A stretch of 37,959 bases of DNA from Meiothermus sp. CFH 77666 (GCF_017497985.1 NZ_JAGDFV010000027.1:1-37959); one strand, 5' to 3'. Numbered from the stretch's first letter, positions 17,559 to 25,682 are shown. Notes: a model not told the origin generated them from the sequence alone. A program made the numbers and translations.

Positions 17559-19238
17559 CTAAACCGAGGCCAGGTCGCCAAAGCGCTCCCTGAGCGTCCC
17601 CACGCCCACGCGGTCGCAGTAGTCCCCGAAGGCTTCGCCCTCGAGTCGCTCATGCTTGTAGGCGGCCAGGAGGGGCTCGAGCCTGTTGACAATTTCCTCC
17701 CGCTTGACGTTGTCGAGGTAGACTTGCCCCAGCCGGGTTCCCAAAGGGCTCCCGCCCAGGTAGATGGTGTAGGAGCCCAGGCTGCGGCCCACCAGCCCCA
17801 CCTCGGCGCTATAGGGCCGGGCACAGCCGTTGGGGCAGCCGGTCATGCGGACGTGGGGGATGGGGCCGTCGTGCAGCTCGAGCCTCCCCAGCAGCGCGTC
17901 GAACTCGCGGATCACCTCGGGCATCACCCGCTCACTCTCGGTGATGGCCAAGCCGCAGGTAGGCAGTGCCGGGCAGGCCATGGCGTTCTGTACGGCGAGC
18001 GGGAGGGTGCCGGGAAGGGCGACGCCATGGTTGCGGAAGATGGCTTCGATAGCGGCCTGGTCAGAGGGGTCAACGCCGACGAAGAGGATGTTCTGCTGGG
18101 CAGTGAGGCGCACCTCAGGAGCGAAGCGCTGCACCACCTCGCGAATCGCCGCGCGCAGGTTTTCCTTGACCCGCCCGTTCTCCACGAAGAGTCCGAAGAA
18201 TAGCTTGCCGTCGCCCTGCTCATGCCAGCCCAGGTGATCGTCGCCCGAGAGCCACTCGAGCGGGCGGGCTTCGGGCAGGGCGTAACCCACGTAGCGCTCG
18301 ACCTCGGCCTTGAAGCGTTCAATGCCCCAGGCCTCGACCAAGTACTTCATACGGCTGAACTTGCGGTCGTCGCGTCGCCCGTGGTCGCGCTGCACCTTGA
18401 CGATGGCCTCGACGACCTCGAAGAACTGCTCGGGCCCAACGGTGGTGAGGGGTTTGGCCAGCACCGGATGGGTGTCCTTAGCCCCGTGGCTCTGGCCCAA
18501 CCCGCCGCCCACCAGCAGGGTGAAGCCCTCGAGCCCCCTCTCCCCCACCACCGGGACGATCCCGATGTCTTGGGTATAGACGTCCACGCAGTTGTCGCCG
18601 GGGAAGGCGAAGCCAATCTTGAACTTGCGCGGCAGGTAGGTATCACCGTACAGCGGCTCGCTTTCCTCCAGGCTCGCCGCTCGCTCCCCGTCCAGCCAGA
18701 TCTCGTAGTAGGCGCGGGTCCTGGGCTTGAGCCGGTCGGAGAGCTCTTTGGCGTAGCGCATCAACTCGGAGCGCTGGCGGTCGGCAAAAGGCGCCGGGCA
18801 AGCCACGATGTTGCGTACCACGTCCCCGCAGGCCGAGAGCGTGGTCAGGAGGTTGCGGTTCAACACCTGCATCAGGGGTTTGAGGCCGCCCTTGCGAACC
18901 CCGTGGTACTGGATAGCCTGGCGGGTGGTGATGCGCAGCGTCGCGTTGCCTAGCTCGTCGGCCAGCCGGTCGAGGGCAAGGTATTGCTCGGGGGTGAGCA
19001 CCCCGCCGGGAATCGCCACCCGGATCATGAAGGAGTAGTCCGGTCCCAAGCCCTGGGCCTTGCGGGCCTTACGCACGTCGCGGTCGTCCTGCTGGTAGAT
19101 GCCGTGAAACTTGAGGATCTGGTAGCCCTCTTCGCTGAAGTGATCAGTGCCGTTGTGCAGTTCGGCGTCTACCGGCCCGCGCAGGCGGTTGCTGGCGATT
19201 TTCACGTACTCAACTTTGGACAGCTTTGCTTCTGACAT
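17559..19238 (-). CDS. sir: Sulfite reductase, sirohaem [4Fe-4S] (assimilatory)
   Basis: The 559-residue protein has two repeated ferredoxin-like/sirohaem halves. An N-terminal region with FMIRVAIPGGVLTPEQ and LRITTRQAIQYHGV binds substrate and cofactor. The cluster cysteines are in ACPALPTCGLA and TGCPNGCARPY (C-x5-C and C-x3-C), ligating the 4Fe-4S cluster bridged to sirohaem. It would reduce sulfite to sulfide with six electrons, probably from ferredoxin since no CysJ flavoprotein gene is nearby. Nitrite reductase of the same family is the alternative, but the sulfate-assimilation operon decides for sulfite. AGGA precedes ATG 19238. It is the last gene of the operon. Confidence 0.93.
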   Translation of the reverse strand: MSEAKLSKVEYVKIASNRLRGPVDAELHNGTDHFSEEGYQILKFHGIYQQDDRDVRKARKAQGLGPDYSFMIRVAIPGGVLTPEQYLALDRLADELGNATLRITTRQAIQYHGVRKGGLKPLMQVLNRNLLTTLSACGDVVRNIVACPAPFADRQRSELMRYAKELSDRLKPRTRAYYEIWLDGERAASLEESEPLYGDTYLPRKFKIGFAFPGDNCVDVYTQDIGIVPVVGERGLEGFTLLVGGGLGQSHGAKDTHPVLAKPLTTVGPEQFFEVVEAIVKVQRDHGRRDDRKFSRMKYLVEAWGIERFKAEVERYVGYALPEARPLEWLSGDDHLGWHEQGDGKLFFGLFVENGRVKENLRAAIREVVQRFAPEVRLTAQQNILFVGVDPSDQAAIEAIFRNHGVALPGTLPLAVQNAMACPALPTCGLAITESERVMPEVIREFDALLGRLELHDGPIPHVRMTGCPNGCARPYSAEVGLVGRSLGSYTIYLGGSPLGTRLGQVYLDNVKREEIVNRLEPLLAAYKHERLEGEAFGDYCDRVGVGTLRERFGDLASV

Positions 19239-19264
19239 GGCGATTCCTTTGTGCGTTTTTCTGC

Positions 19265-20197
19265 CTAGCCCAAGGCTCCAGAAACGACCCGTTCAGCGGT
19301 CTGTTCAATTGCCCTCAACTGCTCCCTCAGGCGCACGACCTGCCCGATGACCCACACGGCGGGGGATCGAACCTCGACCTCTCCTTGGGCCACCTGCCCC
19401 AGCGTGGCGATCACCACCCGCTCCTGGGGGGTGGAGCCCTTTTCGATGAAGGCCACCGGCTCATCGGCCCGGCGTCCGAGCCGCAGCAACTCCCCAGCGA
19501 TGCGCACGCGCTGCTTGACCCCCATCAGCACCACCAGGGTGTCCACCTGAGCGTAGGGGGTGAAGTCGGGCAGCCCTCCCCCCTGAGCCTGACCCGTCAG
19601 CACCGCGAAGCCCCCCGCCACCCCCCGCAACGTCAGGGGGATGCCGGCCAAGCCGGGCACGGCCAGGGCGGAACTGAGGCCGGGCACCAGCTCCACCTCG
19701 AGGCCCTCGGCGGCCAAAAACGCCCACTCCTCCCCCCCCCGGCCATAGACCATGGGGTCCCCCCCTTTGAGCCGCACCACCTTGCGCCCGGAGCGGGCGT
19801 GGTGGAGCAGTTGCTGGAAGATGGCCTGCTGCACTGAATCCTGCTCGCCCGCTTCCTTGCCCACGTAGAGGAGCTGGGCCAGAGGGTTGACCCGTTCCAA
19901 TACCGCGGGGCTGACCAGGCGGTCGTAGAGCACCACCTCGGCTTCTTGCAACACCCGCAGGGCCTTGAGCGTCAGCAACTCGGGGTCGCCCGGTCCTGCC
20001 CCCACCAGGTAGACCTTGCCTCTACCTCTACCCCCACCCCTACCGCTGTCCTTCCCCGCACCGCGGTCCTTCACCCAATTCCCCTCATCCCTGGGGTTGG
20101 GGTTGGGGTTGGGCTTCACGTAGTTGACGTGCTTGACGTCCCTGACGTGGTTCAGGCGGCTCAGGAAGCCCAGGAAGCTCACACGGTTCAGGCTCAC
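19265..20197 (-). CDS. cobA: Uroporphyrinogen-III C-methyltransferase with repeat-built N-terminus
   Basis: The 310-residue enzyme uses two SAM to convert uroporphyrinogen III to precorrin-2, first step of sirohaem synthesis. The family start GKVYLVGAGPGDPELLTLKA appears only at about residue 62. Later motifs are VVRLKGGDPMVYGRGGEE, VELVPGLSSALAVP and VVLMGV. The first 60 residues are low complexity (SFLGFLSRL, PNPNPNPR, GRGGGRGRG) and encoded by short DNA repeats of 6 and 9 bp. GTG 20197 overlaps the previous stop (GTGA), which supports translation of the extension by coupling, though an internal start cannot be excluded. The product supplies sirohaem to the adjacent sulfite reductase. Confidence 0.9.
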   Translation of the reverse strand: MSLNRVSFLGFLSRLNHVRDVKHVNYVKPNPNPNPRDEGNWVKDRGAGKDSGRGGGRGRGKVYLVGAGPGDPELLTLKALRVLQEAEVVLYDRLVSPAVLERVNPLAQLLYVGKEAGEQDSVQQAIFQQLLHHARSGRKVVRLKGGDPMVYGRGGEEWAFLAAEGLEVELVPGLSSALAVPGLAGIPLTLRGVAGGFAVLTGQAQGGGLPDFTPYAQVDTLVVLMGVKQRVRIAGELLRLGRRADEPVAFIEKGSTPQERVVIATLGQVAQGEVEVRSPAVWVIGQVVRLREQLRAIEQTAERVVSGALG

Positions 20198-20946
20198 GAG
20201 GGCACCTCCAACGCTAAGGCCAACTCGGGGGTCTCCGAGGCCAACGCCGATGCCGATGCCAATGCTGGTGCTGATGTTGATGCCGATGCGTTGTGCTGGT
20301 GGTACAAAGCCGCCAGCAGGATCTCCCGCGCCTCTTCCACTTCCCCCAGGGCCAGCCGTTCCAGCGCGGGGCTGTCGATCATGCGATACCAGGCGGCCTT
20401 CCGGGCCTCGAAGTCGTGGGGATAGCTTTGCAGCACCAGCGGTCGAAGCGAGCGCAGCAGTTGGAGGTAGAGGGCGTACTCCGGACCGTACGCCTGGGCC
20501 AAGCCCTGCTTGATCCTCACCCCTAAAGCGGGGGCGGCTCCGCTGGTGGAGACCGCGATCACCAACTCGCCCTGCCGGTGCACCGCCGGCAGGATGAAGT
20601 CGCAGTGCGCGGGGTCATCGACCGCGTTGAGCCACACCCCCCGCTCGCGGGCTTCCTGGGCGATGAGCGCGTGGAGGGAACGCTCGCGGGGATGGGCGAA
20701 GCACAGCGAGAAACCCGCCAGGTCTCCCCGCTGATACCCCCGCCGCAGCCAGCGGAGACGGCCTTCGTGGAGGAGGGGCTCGAGGCCGGGGTGCGCATGG
20801 GGGGAGAGCAGGGTCACCTTGGCCCCCACCTCCAGCAGACCCCGCACCTTGGCCTCCGTCTCCCAGCCCCCTCCCACGAACAGCACCTCCCTGCCGGTTA
20901 GGTCCAGCATCACGGGATAATAAGCATGAGCATGAGGTAGAGCCAT
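20194..20946 (-). CDS. Precorrin-2 dehydrogenase (CysG N-domain/Met8p type)
   Basis: The 250-residue protein matches the NAD-binding half of sirohaem synthase: YYPVMLDLTGREVLFVGGG, then LLEVGAKVTLLSP, NAVDDPAHCDFILPAVH and VIAVSTSGAAPAL. It should oxidise precorrin-2 to sirohydrochlorin; whether it also inserts iron is not visible, and no separate chelatase gene lies in the operon. The C-terminal 30 residues (HNASASTSAPALASASALAS) are Ala/Ser-rich and encoded by a degenerate 6-bp repeat, GCATCG-like. It starts three bases after the TauE-type stop and overlaps cobA by four bases. Confidence 0.88.
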   Translation of the reverse strand: MALPHAHAYYPVMLDLTGREVLFVGGGWETEAKVRGLLEVGAKVTLLSPHAHPGLEPLLHEGRLRWLRRGYQRGDLAGFSLCFAHPRERSLHALIAQEARERGVWLNAVDDPAHCDFILPAVHRQGELVIAVSTSGAAPALGVRIKQGLAQAYGPEYALYLQLLRSLRPLVLQSYPHDFEARKAAWYRMIDSPALERLALGEVEEAREILLAALYHQHNASASTSAPALASASALASETPELALALEVPS

Positions 20947-20949
20947 GGT

Positions 20950-21699
20950 TCACCGAGCCAGACTCGGCACGCTCCGAAGCACCAGATGCGAGCCGATAAA
21001 CATCAGCCAGAGCAAAAGCCCCAGCCGGAAGGGGCGCTGGGCGATCCGCTGGGCCAGCCAGACTCCGGCCAGCGATCCCAGCAGTCCGCCCGCGGCTATT
21101 TTGAGCAGCAGGGGAAAGTCGGCCTGGCCCAGCGCGGCGTGAAGCCCGCCGCCGATGGCCGAGAGGATCAGGCCGAACCAGATGTCGGTTCCCACCACTT
21201 CCTTAGGCAACAAGCGGGTTCCGCTCATGAGCAGCAGGGTTCCCAAAGCACCCGCGCCCGCCGAGGAAAAGCCCACCTCGAGGCCGATAAACGCCGCGAC
21301 CAGGACGATCCAGGCGGGGTGGAGGCTTCGCGGGCGGATCTTCCTGAGCGTAAGCGTGAGGTTGATCAGGGCCACGGTAATGATGGTCAGCCCGATGACC
21401 ACCAGAACGGCATCCTTGTGGCTCTTGAGCGAGCCCAACAGGAGGCTCCCCGCCGCCACGGCAGGCACTCCCCCGGCCAGCATCCAGGCCAGCGCCCGCA
21501 GATTGACCTGCTTCCGCGCGAAGTAAACCAGCCCTGCGGGGATCTTGGCGAAAACCGAGAACAGCAGCGCCGTGCCCACCGCGACTTCGGCGGGTACGCC
21601 CAGAAAGAGGATCAGCACGGGAGCGGTGATGGTTCCGCCCCCCACCCCCGAGAGGCCGATGCTCAGGGCGATCATGAAACCTGCGAGAATCTCGAGCAT
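20950..21699 (-). CDS. TauE/SafE-family anion permease
   Basis: The 249-residue protein has about eight membrane segments and the family pattern IGLSGVGGGTITAPVLILFLGVP near the N-terminus, repeated in the second half as GFSSAGAGALGTLLLM. TauE/SafE proteins move sulfite, sulfonates or other organic anions. Inside this operon it may import sulfate or related oxyanions, or vent excess sulfite (inference). ATG 21699 is chosen: it is one base beyond the sat stop codon, with GAGGAG seven bases upstream. The GTG at 21708 lies too close to that ribosome binding site. Confidence 0.85.
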   Translation of the reverse strand: MLEILAGFMIALSIGLSGVGGGTITAPVLILFLGVPAEVAVGTALLFSVFAKIPAGLVYFARKQVNLRALAWMLAGGVPAVAAGSLLLGSLKSHKDAVLVVIGLTIITVALINLTLTLRKIRPRSLHPAWIVLVAAFIGLEVGFSSAGAGALGTLLLMSGTRLLPKEVVGTDIWFGLILSAIGGGLHAALGQADFPLLLKIAAGGLLGSLAGVWLAQRIAQRPFRLGLLLWLMFIGSHLVLRSVPSLAR

Positions 21700-21700
21700 C

Positions 21701-22861
21701 TTAAGCACTCCTCACGGCTTCATCCCGGTACGCCGCGCGCAACACCTCGGCCACCTCGGGGCGGGTGAACTCCGGCGGCAGCGAGGCCCCCGAGCGCAAG
21801 AGTTCGCGCACGCGGGTTCCCGAGAGGATGAGGTGATGAGCCCCGTCGTGCGGGCAGGTGCGCGCGGAGACGATGGAGCCGCAGGTCTTGCAGTAGAAGG
21901 TGTGCTCGAACTTGAGGATGTGGATGCCGATTTCCCCGGGAGCAAAGGCCCCGAAGATCTCCTGCGCGTCGTAAGTTCCGTAGTAGCTGCCCACCCCGGC
22001 GTGGTCGCGCCCGACGATGAAGTGGGTGCAGCCGTAGTTCTTGCGGCTGATGGCGTGCAGGATGGCCTCGCGCGGCCCGGCGTAGCGCATGGCCGCCGGG
22101 TAGACCCCCAGGAGCACCCGCTCCTTCGGGTAGTAGCGCGCGAGCAGCACCCGGTAGGCCTCCATCCGCACCTGCGCAGGCACGTCGTCGGCCTTGGTAG
22201 CACCCACCAGGGGGTTCAGGAAGAGGCCGTCGATGTGCTCGAGGGCCACCTTGTGCAGGTACTCGTGGGCGCGGTGGATGGGGTTGCGGGTCTGAAAGGC
22301 CACCACCGTCTTCCAGCCACGCTCCTGGAAGATGCGGCGGGTCTCGAGGGGGGTGTAGTGGTGCTCGGGAAACTCCCCCCGATCCAGCCGGAATAGGCTC
22401 ACCCGCCCGGCCAGGTTGACCTCGCCCTGGCTCAGGATGGCGGCCACCCCGGGGTGGGCGGGGTCGGTGGTGCGGTAGACCTCGAGGGCTTCCTTTTGCT
22501 TGTCGGGCCGGTACTGCTCCGCGACCTCCAAGAGCCCCACCGTCTCACCCTTTCGGGTCAGGCGCACCGTGCTGCGGTAACGCGGGGCCTCGGCCTCCGC
22601 CACGCTTAGGGTGATGGGGATGCTCCAGGGCAGGCCGCTGGCGAGGCGCATGTGCTCGACCACGCTCTTGTAGTCGGCCTCGCCCAAAAAACCCTCCAGC
22701 GGCGAGTACACACCGGTGGCGATGAGCTCGAGGTCGGCGTAGCTGCGCTCGGAGAGCTCGAGGGCGGGGAAATGGGCGTATTCGCGAGGATCGGCCTGCA
22801 ACAAGCGGTTGACTAGCGTTCCGCCGTGCGGGGCGATGCGCCCCTGGCTCCACTGGCTCAT
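21701..22861 (-). CDS. sat: Sulfate adenylyltransferase (ATP sulfurylase)
   Basis: The 386-residue enzyme would convert sulfate and ATP to APS and pyrophosphate. It is the homo-oligomeric type, with [15 protein letters not shown] (nucleotide-binding HxxH-like motif), [17 protein letters not shown] and a cysteine motif CKTCGS plus TCPH that resembles the zinc site seen in thermophile enzymes. Length fits the single-domain bacterial form without a fused kinase. GGAGGT precedes ATG 22861. An 82-bp gap separates it from cysH and contains a 17-codon ORF that overlaps its start. Confidence 0.95.
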   Translation of the reverse strand: MSQWSQGRIAPHGGTLVNRLLQADPREYAHFPALELSERSYADLELIATGVYSPLEGFLGEADYKSVVEHMRLASGLPWSIPITLSVAEAEAPRYRSTVRLTRKGETVGLLEVAEQYRPDKQKEALEVYRTTDPAHPGVAAILSQGEVNLAGRVSLFRLDRGEFPEHHYTPLETRRIFQERGWKTVVAFQTRNPIHRAHEYLHKVALEHIDGLFLNPLVGATKADDVPAQVRMEAYRVLLARYYPKERVLLGVYPAAMRYAGPREAILHAISRKNYGCTHFIVGRDHAGVGSYYGTYDAQEIFGAFAPGEIGIHILKFEHTFYCKTCGSIVSARTCPHDGAHHLILSGTRVRELLRSGASLPPEFTRPEVAEVLRAAYRDEAVRSA

Positions 22862-22911
22862 GGCCGAACCTCCGGTCGGTTTTTGTGGACAAGGTTTGTC
22901 AACTTTTCCAT
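22858..22911 (-). CDS. Possible 17-residue ORF overlapping the sat start
   Basis: ATG 22911 opens a frame [17 protein letters not shown] that stops in the ATGA overlapping sat's ATG. AAGG lies upstream. It may serve translational coupling between cysH and sat, or be chance. No homology is claimed. Confidence 0.2.
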   Translation of the reverse strand: MEKLTNLVHKNRPEVRP

Positions 22912-22943
22912 ATCGTCGAGCCTTACTTCCTCTGGCTTTGCGC

Positions 22944-23627
22944 TTAAAGGGCCTTCTCCCCCATCCACAGCCCGCACTCGGTCTTGCCCTTGCCCTCCCA
23001 GCGGCCCGCCCGCGCGTCCTCACCAGGGCGCACCGCTCGCGTGCAGGGCCAGCAGCCGATGCTCAGGAAGCCCGAGGCGTACAGGGGGTTGACCGGCAAG
23101 TCGTGCTCGCGAGCATAGGCCTCTAGCTGCTCCCGCGTCCAGTAGGCCAGCGGGTTGATGCGCAGGCGTTCACCCTCCTCGAGGAAACCGAGGAAGGCCC
23201 GGGTCGAGGCCTGATCGCGGCTCCTGGCATTGAGCAGGGCGCTGGGCCGCTTGAGGGCCAGGTAGTCCCGCAAGGGAGCGACCTTGCGCACCGCGCAACA
23301 ACCATCCGGGTCGCTGCGGTAGCGCTCTTCCCCCCAGGGTTCCTCTTCCAGGCCGGCACTGAGGGTGACGAAGCGCAGCTGTGGGTAGCGCTCCTTGAGG
23401 CGATCGCGGGTTTGCAGCGTCTGGGGGAAGTGGTAACCGGTGTCCACGAACACCACCTCGCCCGTGTATCCCGCTTTGGCGGCCAGGTCGATGAGCACGA
23501 CGCCATTGAGGTTGAACCCGCTGGGCATGAGCAGATCGGGGTAATTCTCCAGTGCCCATCGAATGACGAGCATGGGATCGGTCCCCGCGTCCCAGGTATC
23601 GGGGGTTGAAGCCTTCGATGCCTTCAC
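22944..23627 (-). CDS. cysH: APS reductase (4Fe-4S type CysH)
   Basis: The 227-residue thioredoxin-dependent reductase would turn adenylyl sulfate into sulfite and AMP. It carries the cysteine set of APS-using enzymes: Cys110-Cys111 (DGCCAVRKV) and Cys192/Cys195 (GCWPC) for a 4Fe-4S cluster, and catalytic Cys218 in TECGLW. The last motif is usually ECGLH, so Trp replaces His here. A PAPS-only reductase would lack the cluster cysteines. The start is GTG 23627 in a GTGA overlap with cysC. With cysC present, either APS or PAPS could be the in vivo substrate. Confidence 0.9.
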   Translation of the reverse strand: MKASKASTPDTWDAGTDPMLVIRWALENYPDLLMPSGFNLNGVVLIDLAAKAGYTGEVVFVDTGYHFPQTLQTRDRLKERYPQLRFVTLSAGLEEEPWGEERYRSDPDGCCAVRKVAPLRDYLALKRPSALLNARSRDQASTRAFLGFLEEGERLRINPLAYWTREQLEAYAREHDLPVNPLYASGFLSIGCWPCTRAVRPGEDARAGRWEGKGKTECGLWMGEKAL

Positions 23628-24160
23628 GCCCGCACCCGCACTTCCACACCCAGGCGCTCGAGCGCGCCCAGCAAGCGGTCGAGGCTCTCCTGGAGGCTTA
23701 GCTGATCAGTCCGCAGGTGCAGATCGGGGTTCAAGGGCGGTTCATAGGGATCGGAAACCCCGGTGAAATTGGCGATCTCTCCCCTGAGCGCCCTGGCATA
23801 AAGCCCCTTCACGTCGCGCTGAACCAGCACCTCCAGCGGCGCGTCCACGAAAACCTCGAGCTTCCTCGGAGCCTGGGAAAGCACCTCCTCGCGGGTAGCC
23901 CGGTAGGGGCTGATCGCGCTCACCAGCACGATCACGCCGTGCTTGGCTAGCAGGTTGGCCACGAAGCCGATGCGCCTTATGTTGGTGTCGCGGTCCTCTC
24001 GGCTGAAGCCAAGCCCCTTCGACAGGTGCTCGCGCACCACGTCGCCATCGAGGTGCTCGACCTTCTGGCCCGCTTCGTAGAGGTGAACCTCGAGGGCTTT
24101 TGCCAGCGTGGTCTTGCCTGCGCCGGAAAGCCCGGTAAACCAGACCACCACCCCGCTCAT
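23624..24160 (-). CDS. cysC: Adenylylsulfate kinase
   Basis: The 178-residue kinase would phosphorylate APS to PAPS. The P-loop is GLSGAGKT (residues 10-17), followed by [36 protein letters not shown] and SPYRATRE, all typical of CysC. ATG 24160 forms an ATGA overlap with the preceding gene's stop, which decides against the in-frame TTG at 24172. PAPS may serve sulfotransferases, or be an alternative substrate of the downstream reductase. Confidence 0.95.
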   Translation of the reverse strand: MSGVVVWFTGLSGAGKTTLAKALEVHLYEAGQKVEHLDGDVVREHLSKGLGFSREDRDTNIRRIGFVANLLAKHGVIVLVSAISPYRATREEVLSQAPRKLEVFVDAPLEVLVQRDVKGLYARALRGEIANFTGVSDPYEPPLNPDLHLRTDQLSLQESLDRLLGALERLGVEVRVRA

Positions 24161-24723
24161 GCTTCGGCCCAACCCGCGTAGCTGTCCAGCAGCACCCGCC
24201 AGGCATTGCGGGCCGCCACGTCCGCTACCAGCGCCACAGCCGCCAGCACCCAGGCCGCGAAGCCGGGGTGGTGCAGCGTCACTTCCTGTTCAGAGCCGGT
24301 GCGGGCGTCGAGCCGGGTGGGGCCGAACTTCACCTCCACCGGCTGCGCCACGCCCTCGAGGTAGGCCCAGCCCGAGGCTGAATCCTCTGAAAACTCCAAC
24401 TGCGCGCTCGAGCCGTGCTCGGCCCCCACCAGGCGAAGCTGGAGGCGCTTCCCCCCGTGCTGAGCATGCAGGGCAAAGGCCCGCCCGCTGCTGGCCACCG
24501 AGCCCAGAAGCTGGCCCTGATGGGCCTCGAGGTACACGTTCTCGCCGAAGATCGCCCCACCCAGCCGCCCCACGAGCCGCTTGCCATCCCAAGCAAGCTG
24601 CACGCGGTAGCTCATGCCGGAGCGCCGCACCTCGCCATGGATGCGCTGCGCGGCTGAAAAAGCCTCGAGGGATGAAGGGTGTTTTCCCAAGTTATGAACG
24701 GGTTCGTGGTTCAACAAGTTCAT
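24157..24723 (-). CDS. Unknown first protein of the sulfate-assimilation operon
   Basis: The 188-residue protein is not recognised. Residues 1-35 are polar and helical. The middle (about 36-145) is beta-rich with regularly spaced Gly ([35 protein letters not shown]). A single hydrophobic segment near residues 152-170 ([16 protein letters not shown]) could be a C-terminal membrane anchor. ATG 24723 has GGGAG upstream. The longer open frame back to 25002 runs through the riboswitch and is not coding. An out-of-frame Cys-containing ORF overlaps its first 32 bases. Overlap with cysC implies co-translation and a link to sulfur metabolism, but no function can be given. Confidence 0.7.
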   Translation of the reverse strand: MNLLNHEPVHNLGKHPSSLEAFSAAQRIHGEVRRSGMSYRVQLAWDGKRLVGRLGGAIFGENVYLEAHQGQLLGSVASSGRAFALHAQHGGKRLQLRLVGAEHGSSAQLEFSEDSASGWAYLEGVAQPVEVKFGPTRLDARTGSEQEVTLHHPGFAAWVLAAVALVADVAARNAWRVLLDSYAGWAEA

Positions 24724-24841
24724 GGTGTGCTCCCATAGCAGACGATTCCAAGTGCCGACGGCCAGCGACGAGGCTAGGACAACAGCGCCCGGAACACGAA
24801 AGCACACGCATGATCTGAGACTTGGACATAGCTTCCAGCAC
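24692..24841 (-). CDS. Candidate Cys-codon leader ORF under SAM-I riboswitch
   Basis: GTG 24841 (alternative ATG 24829) opens 49 codons. AGGAGG lies five bases upstream of the GTG and begins within the 3' strand of the riboswitch P1 stem, so ligand binding could hide it. The peptide contains VLSCSGRCCPS: three cysteines in six positions, all TGT, an uncommon choice in this GC-rich genome. The stop lies 32 bases inside the next gene in another frame. By analogy with cysteine-codon leader peptides upstream of sulfur genes in actinobacteria, ribosome progress here may report Cys-tRNA supply. This is inference; it might also be an incidental ORF. Confidence 0.45.
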   Translation of the reverse strand: MLEAMSKSQIMRVLSCSGRCCPSLVAGRRHLESSAMGAHHELVEPRTRS

Positions 24842-24850
24842 AAAAACCTC

Positions 24851-24978
24851 CTTATCTTCCCCGGACGGTGTCCGGGCCGGAATTGGCACCTACGCAGAAA
24901 CGCTTCAGATTGCTGGCTGAAAGCCCCTACGGGTTGCCGCAGCTTCGCAGGGCCGTTCCCTCCGCTGCTCTGGATAAG
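24851..24978 (-). ncRNA. SAM-I (S-box) riboswitch
   Basis: The minus strand shows the S-box core in order: CTTATCCAGAGCAGC, GGAGGGAACGGCCCTGCGAAG, GCGGCAACC, a long P3, GGTGCCAATTCC, then a GC-rich P4 hairpin (CCGGACACCGTCCGG) and GATAAG closing P1. The P1 5' strand CTTATC is at 24973-24978, its partner at 24851-24856. AGGAGG immediately follows, suggesting translational control rather than a terminator, since no U-run hairpin follows. It controls the whole downstream sulfate operon. Confidence 0.95.
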
Positions 24979-24984
24979 ACCCGA

Positions 24985-25023
24985 GGGTGCTGCCGCACCC
25001 ATCCCGACTTAAAGCCGGGATGG
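24985..25023 (-). other. Two hairpins at the 5' end of the operon leader
   Basis: CCATCCCG/CGGGATGG (8-bp stem, 24999-25006 with 25016-25023) and GGGTGC/GCACCC (24985-24990 with 24995-25000) lie back to back between promoter and riboswitch and share two bases. They would fold right at the mRNA 5' end and may stabilise it. Confidence 0.55.
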
Positions 25024-25028
25024 AAGGT

Positions 25029-25057
25029 AGGCTAGCATAATTGATAAAACTTGTAAA
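25029..25057 (-). promoter_or_regulatory. Promoter of the sulfate-assimilation operon
   Basis: On the minus strand TTTACA (25052-25057), a 17-bp spacer and TAGCCT (25029-25034). Initiation would be near 25022, giving a leader of about 300 nt. Confidence 0.6.
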
Positions 25058-25090
25058 CTATTGGCGACGGTGTTCATCTACCTAACTGCT

Positions 25091-25217
25091 TCAGTCAGGG
25101 CTGAGCTGGCGGTACTCTTGCTCCAAGGCACCCTGGGTCTCGGCCCTGCGTCCATTCAAGGCGGCTTTACCACCTTCCAGGAAGCGTTGCCGCCACTTGT
25201 ATTGAGCCTGGATCGCA
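25091..25217 (-). pseudogene. Fragment of an IS3-type transposase OrfA
   Basis: A frame ending at TGA 25091-25093 encodes QYKWRQRFLEGGKAALNGRR, which resembles the helix-turn-helix region of IS3-family OrfA proteins (YxWRxxFLEGG). Only about 40 residues are left and no start or inverted repeats remain, so it is a relic. The rest of the 25058-25388 gap shows no gene. Confidence 0.6.
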
Positions 25218-25388
25218 AAAGACCGGTGCTCTGGTAACTTGTTTTACAGATTGTTTTGAAGCCCGGTCATTGCCAAAGTTTACTTTGTACGTCACATCGA
25301 GGGGACATTCGCGTGTATCGAAATCTTTGTTGCCAGACCACTAGGTGGTCTCGCTTTGGTGAAGCATTACAAGTACGATGAGGTAACG

Positions 25389-25628
25389 ATGCAGCTCAAA
25401 CCAGGCCTGTACCAGCACTACAAGGGCAAGCACTACTGGGTGCACGGCCTGGCCCGGCATTCCGAAACCGAGGAGTGGTATGTGGTCTACGAAACCCGTT
25501 ATGGCGTCGAGCCCGAAACCCTGTGGATACGTCCCCTGGCCATGTTTTTAGAAGATGTGGAAGTAGACGGCAAACCCGTACCGCGATTTCGCTACCTGGG
25601 GGAAAACTCGAGCCCCAAACAACAATGA
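25389..25628 (+). CDS. DUF1653 protein
   Basis: The 79-residue protein matches DUF1653 along its length: LKPGLYQHYKGKHYWVHGLARHSE-type start, an acidic strand with VVYETRYG, LWIRPLAMFLEDVEVDGK and PRFRYLG. The fold is a small beta barrel related to SH3-like domains. Function is unknown; it may bind a ligand or be a helper domain. ATG 25389 has GAGGT upstream and gives the usual family start. Confidence 0.85.
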   Translation: MQLKPGLYQHYKGKHYWVHGLARHSETEEWYVVYETRYGVEPETLWIRPLAMFLEDVEVDGKPVPRFRYLGENSSPKQQ

Positions 25629-25682
25629 AGTGCTTCCTGTCTTGCTACAAACACCCGCAACTTGTACAAGAAGCCTGTTCCA

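Noticed and set aside
16808-17824. Single 338-codon minus-strand protein
   Set aside because: Only 16940-17497 resembles a transposase; the ends run antisense into acuC and out of frame into sulfite reductase.
24157-25002. Longer version of the operon's first gene starting at 25002
   Set aside because: It would read through the SAM-I riboswitch; ATG 24723 with GGGAG is the sensible start.
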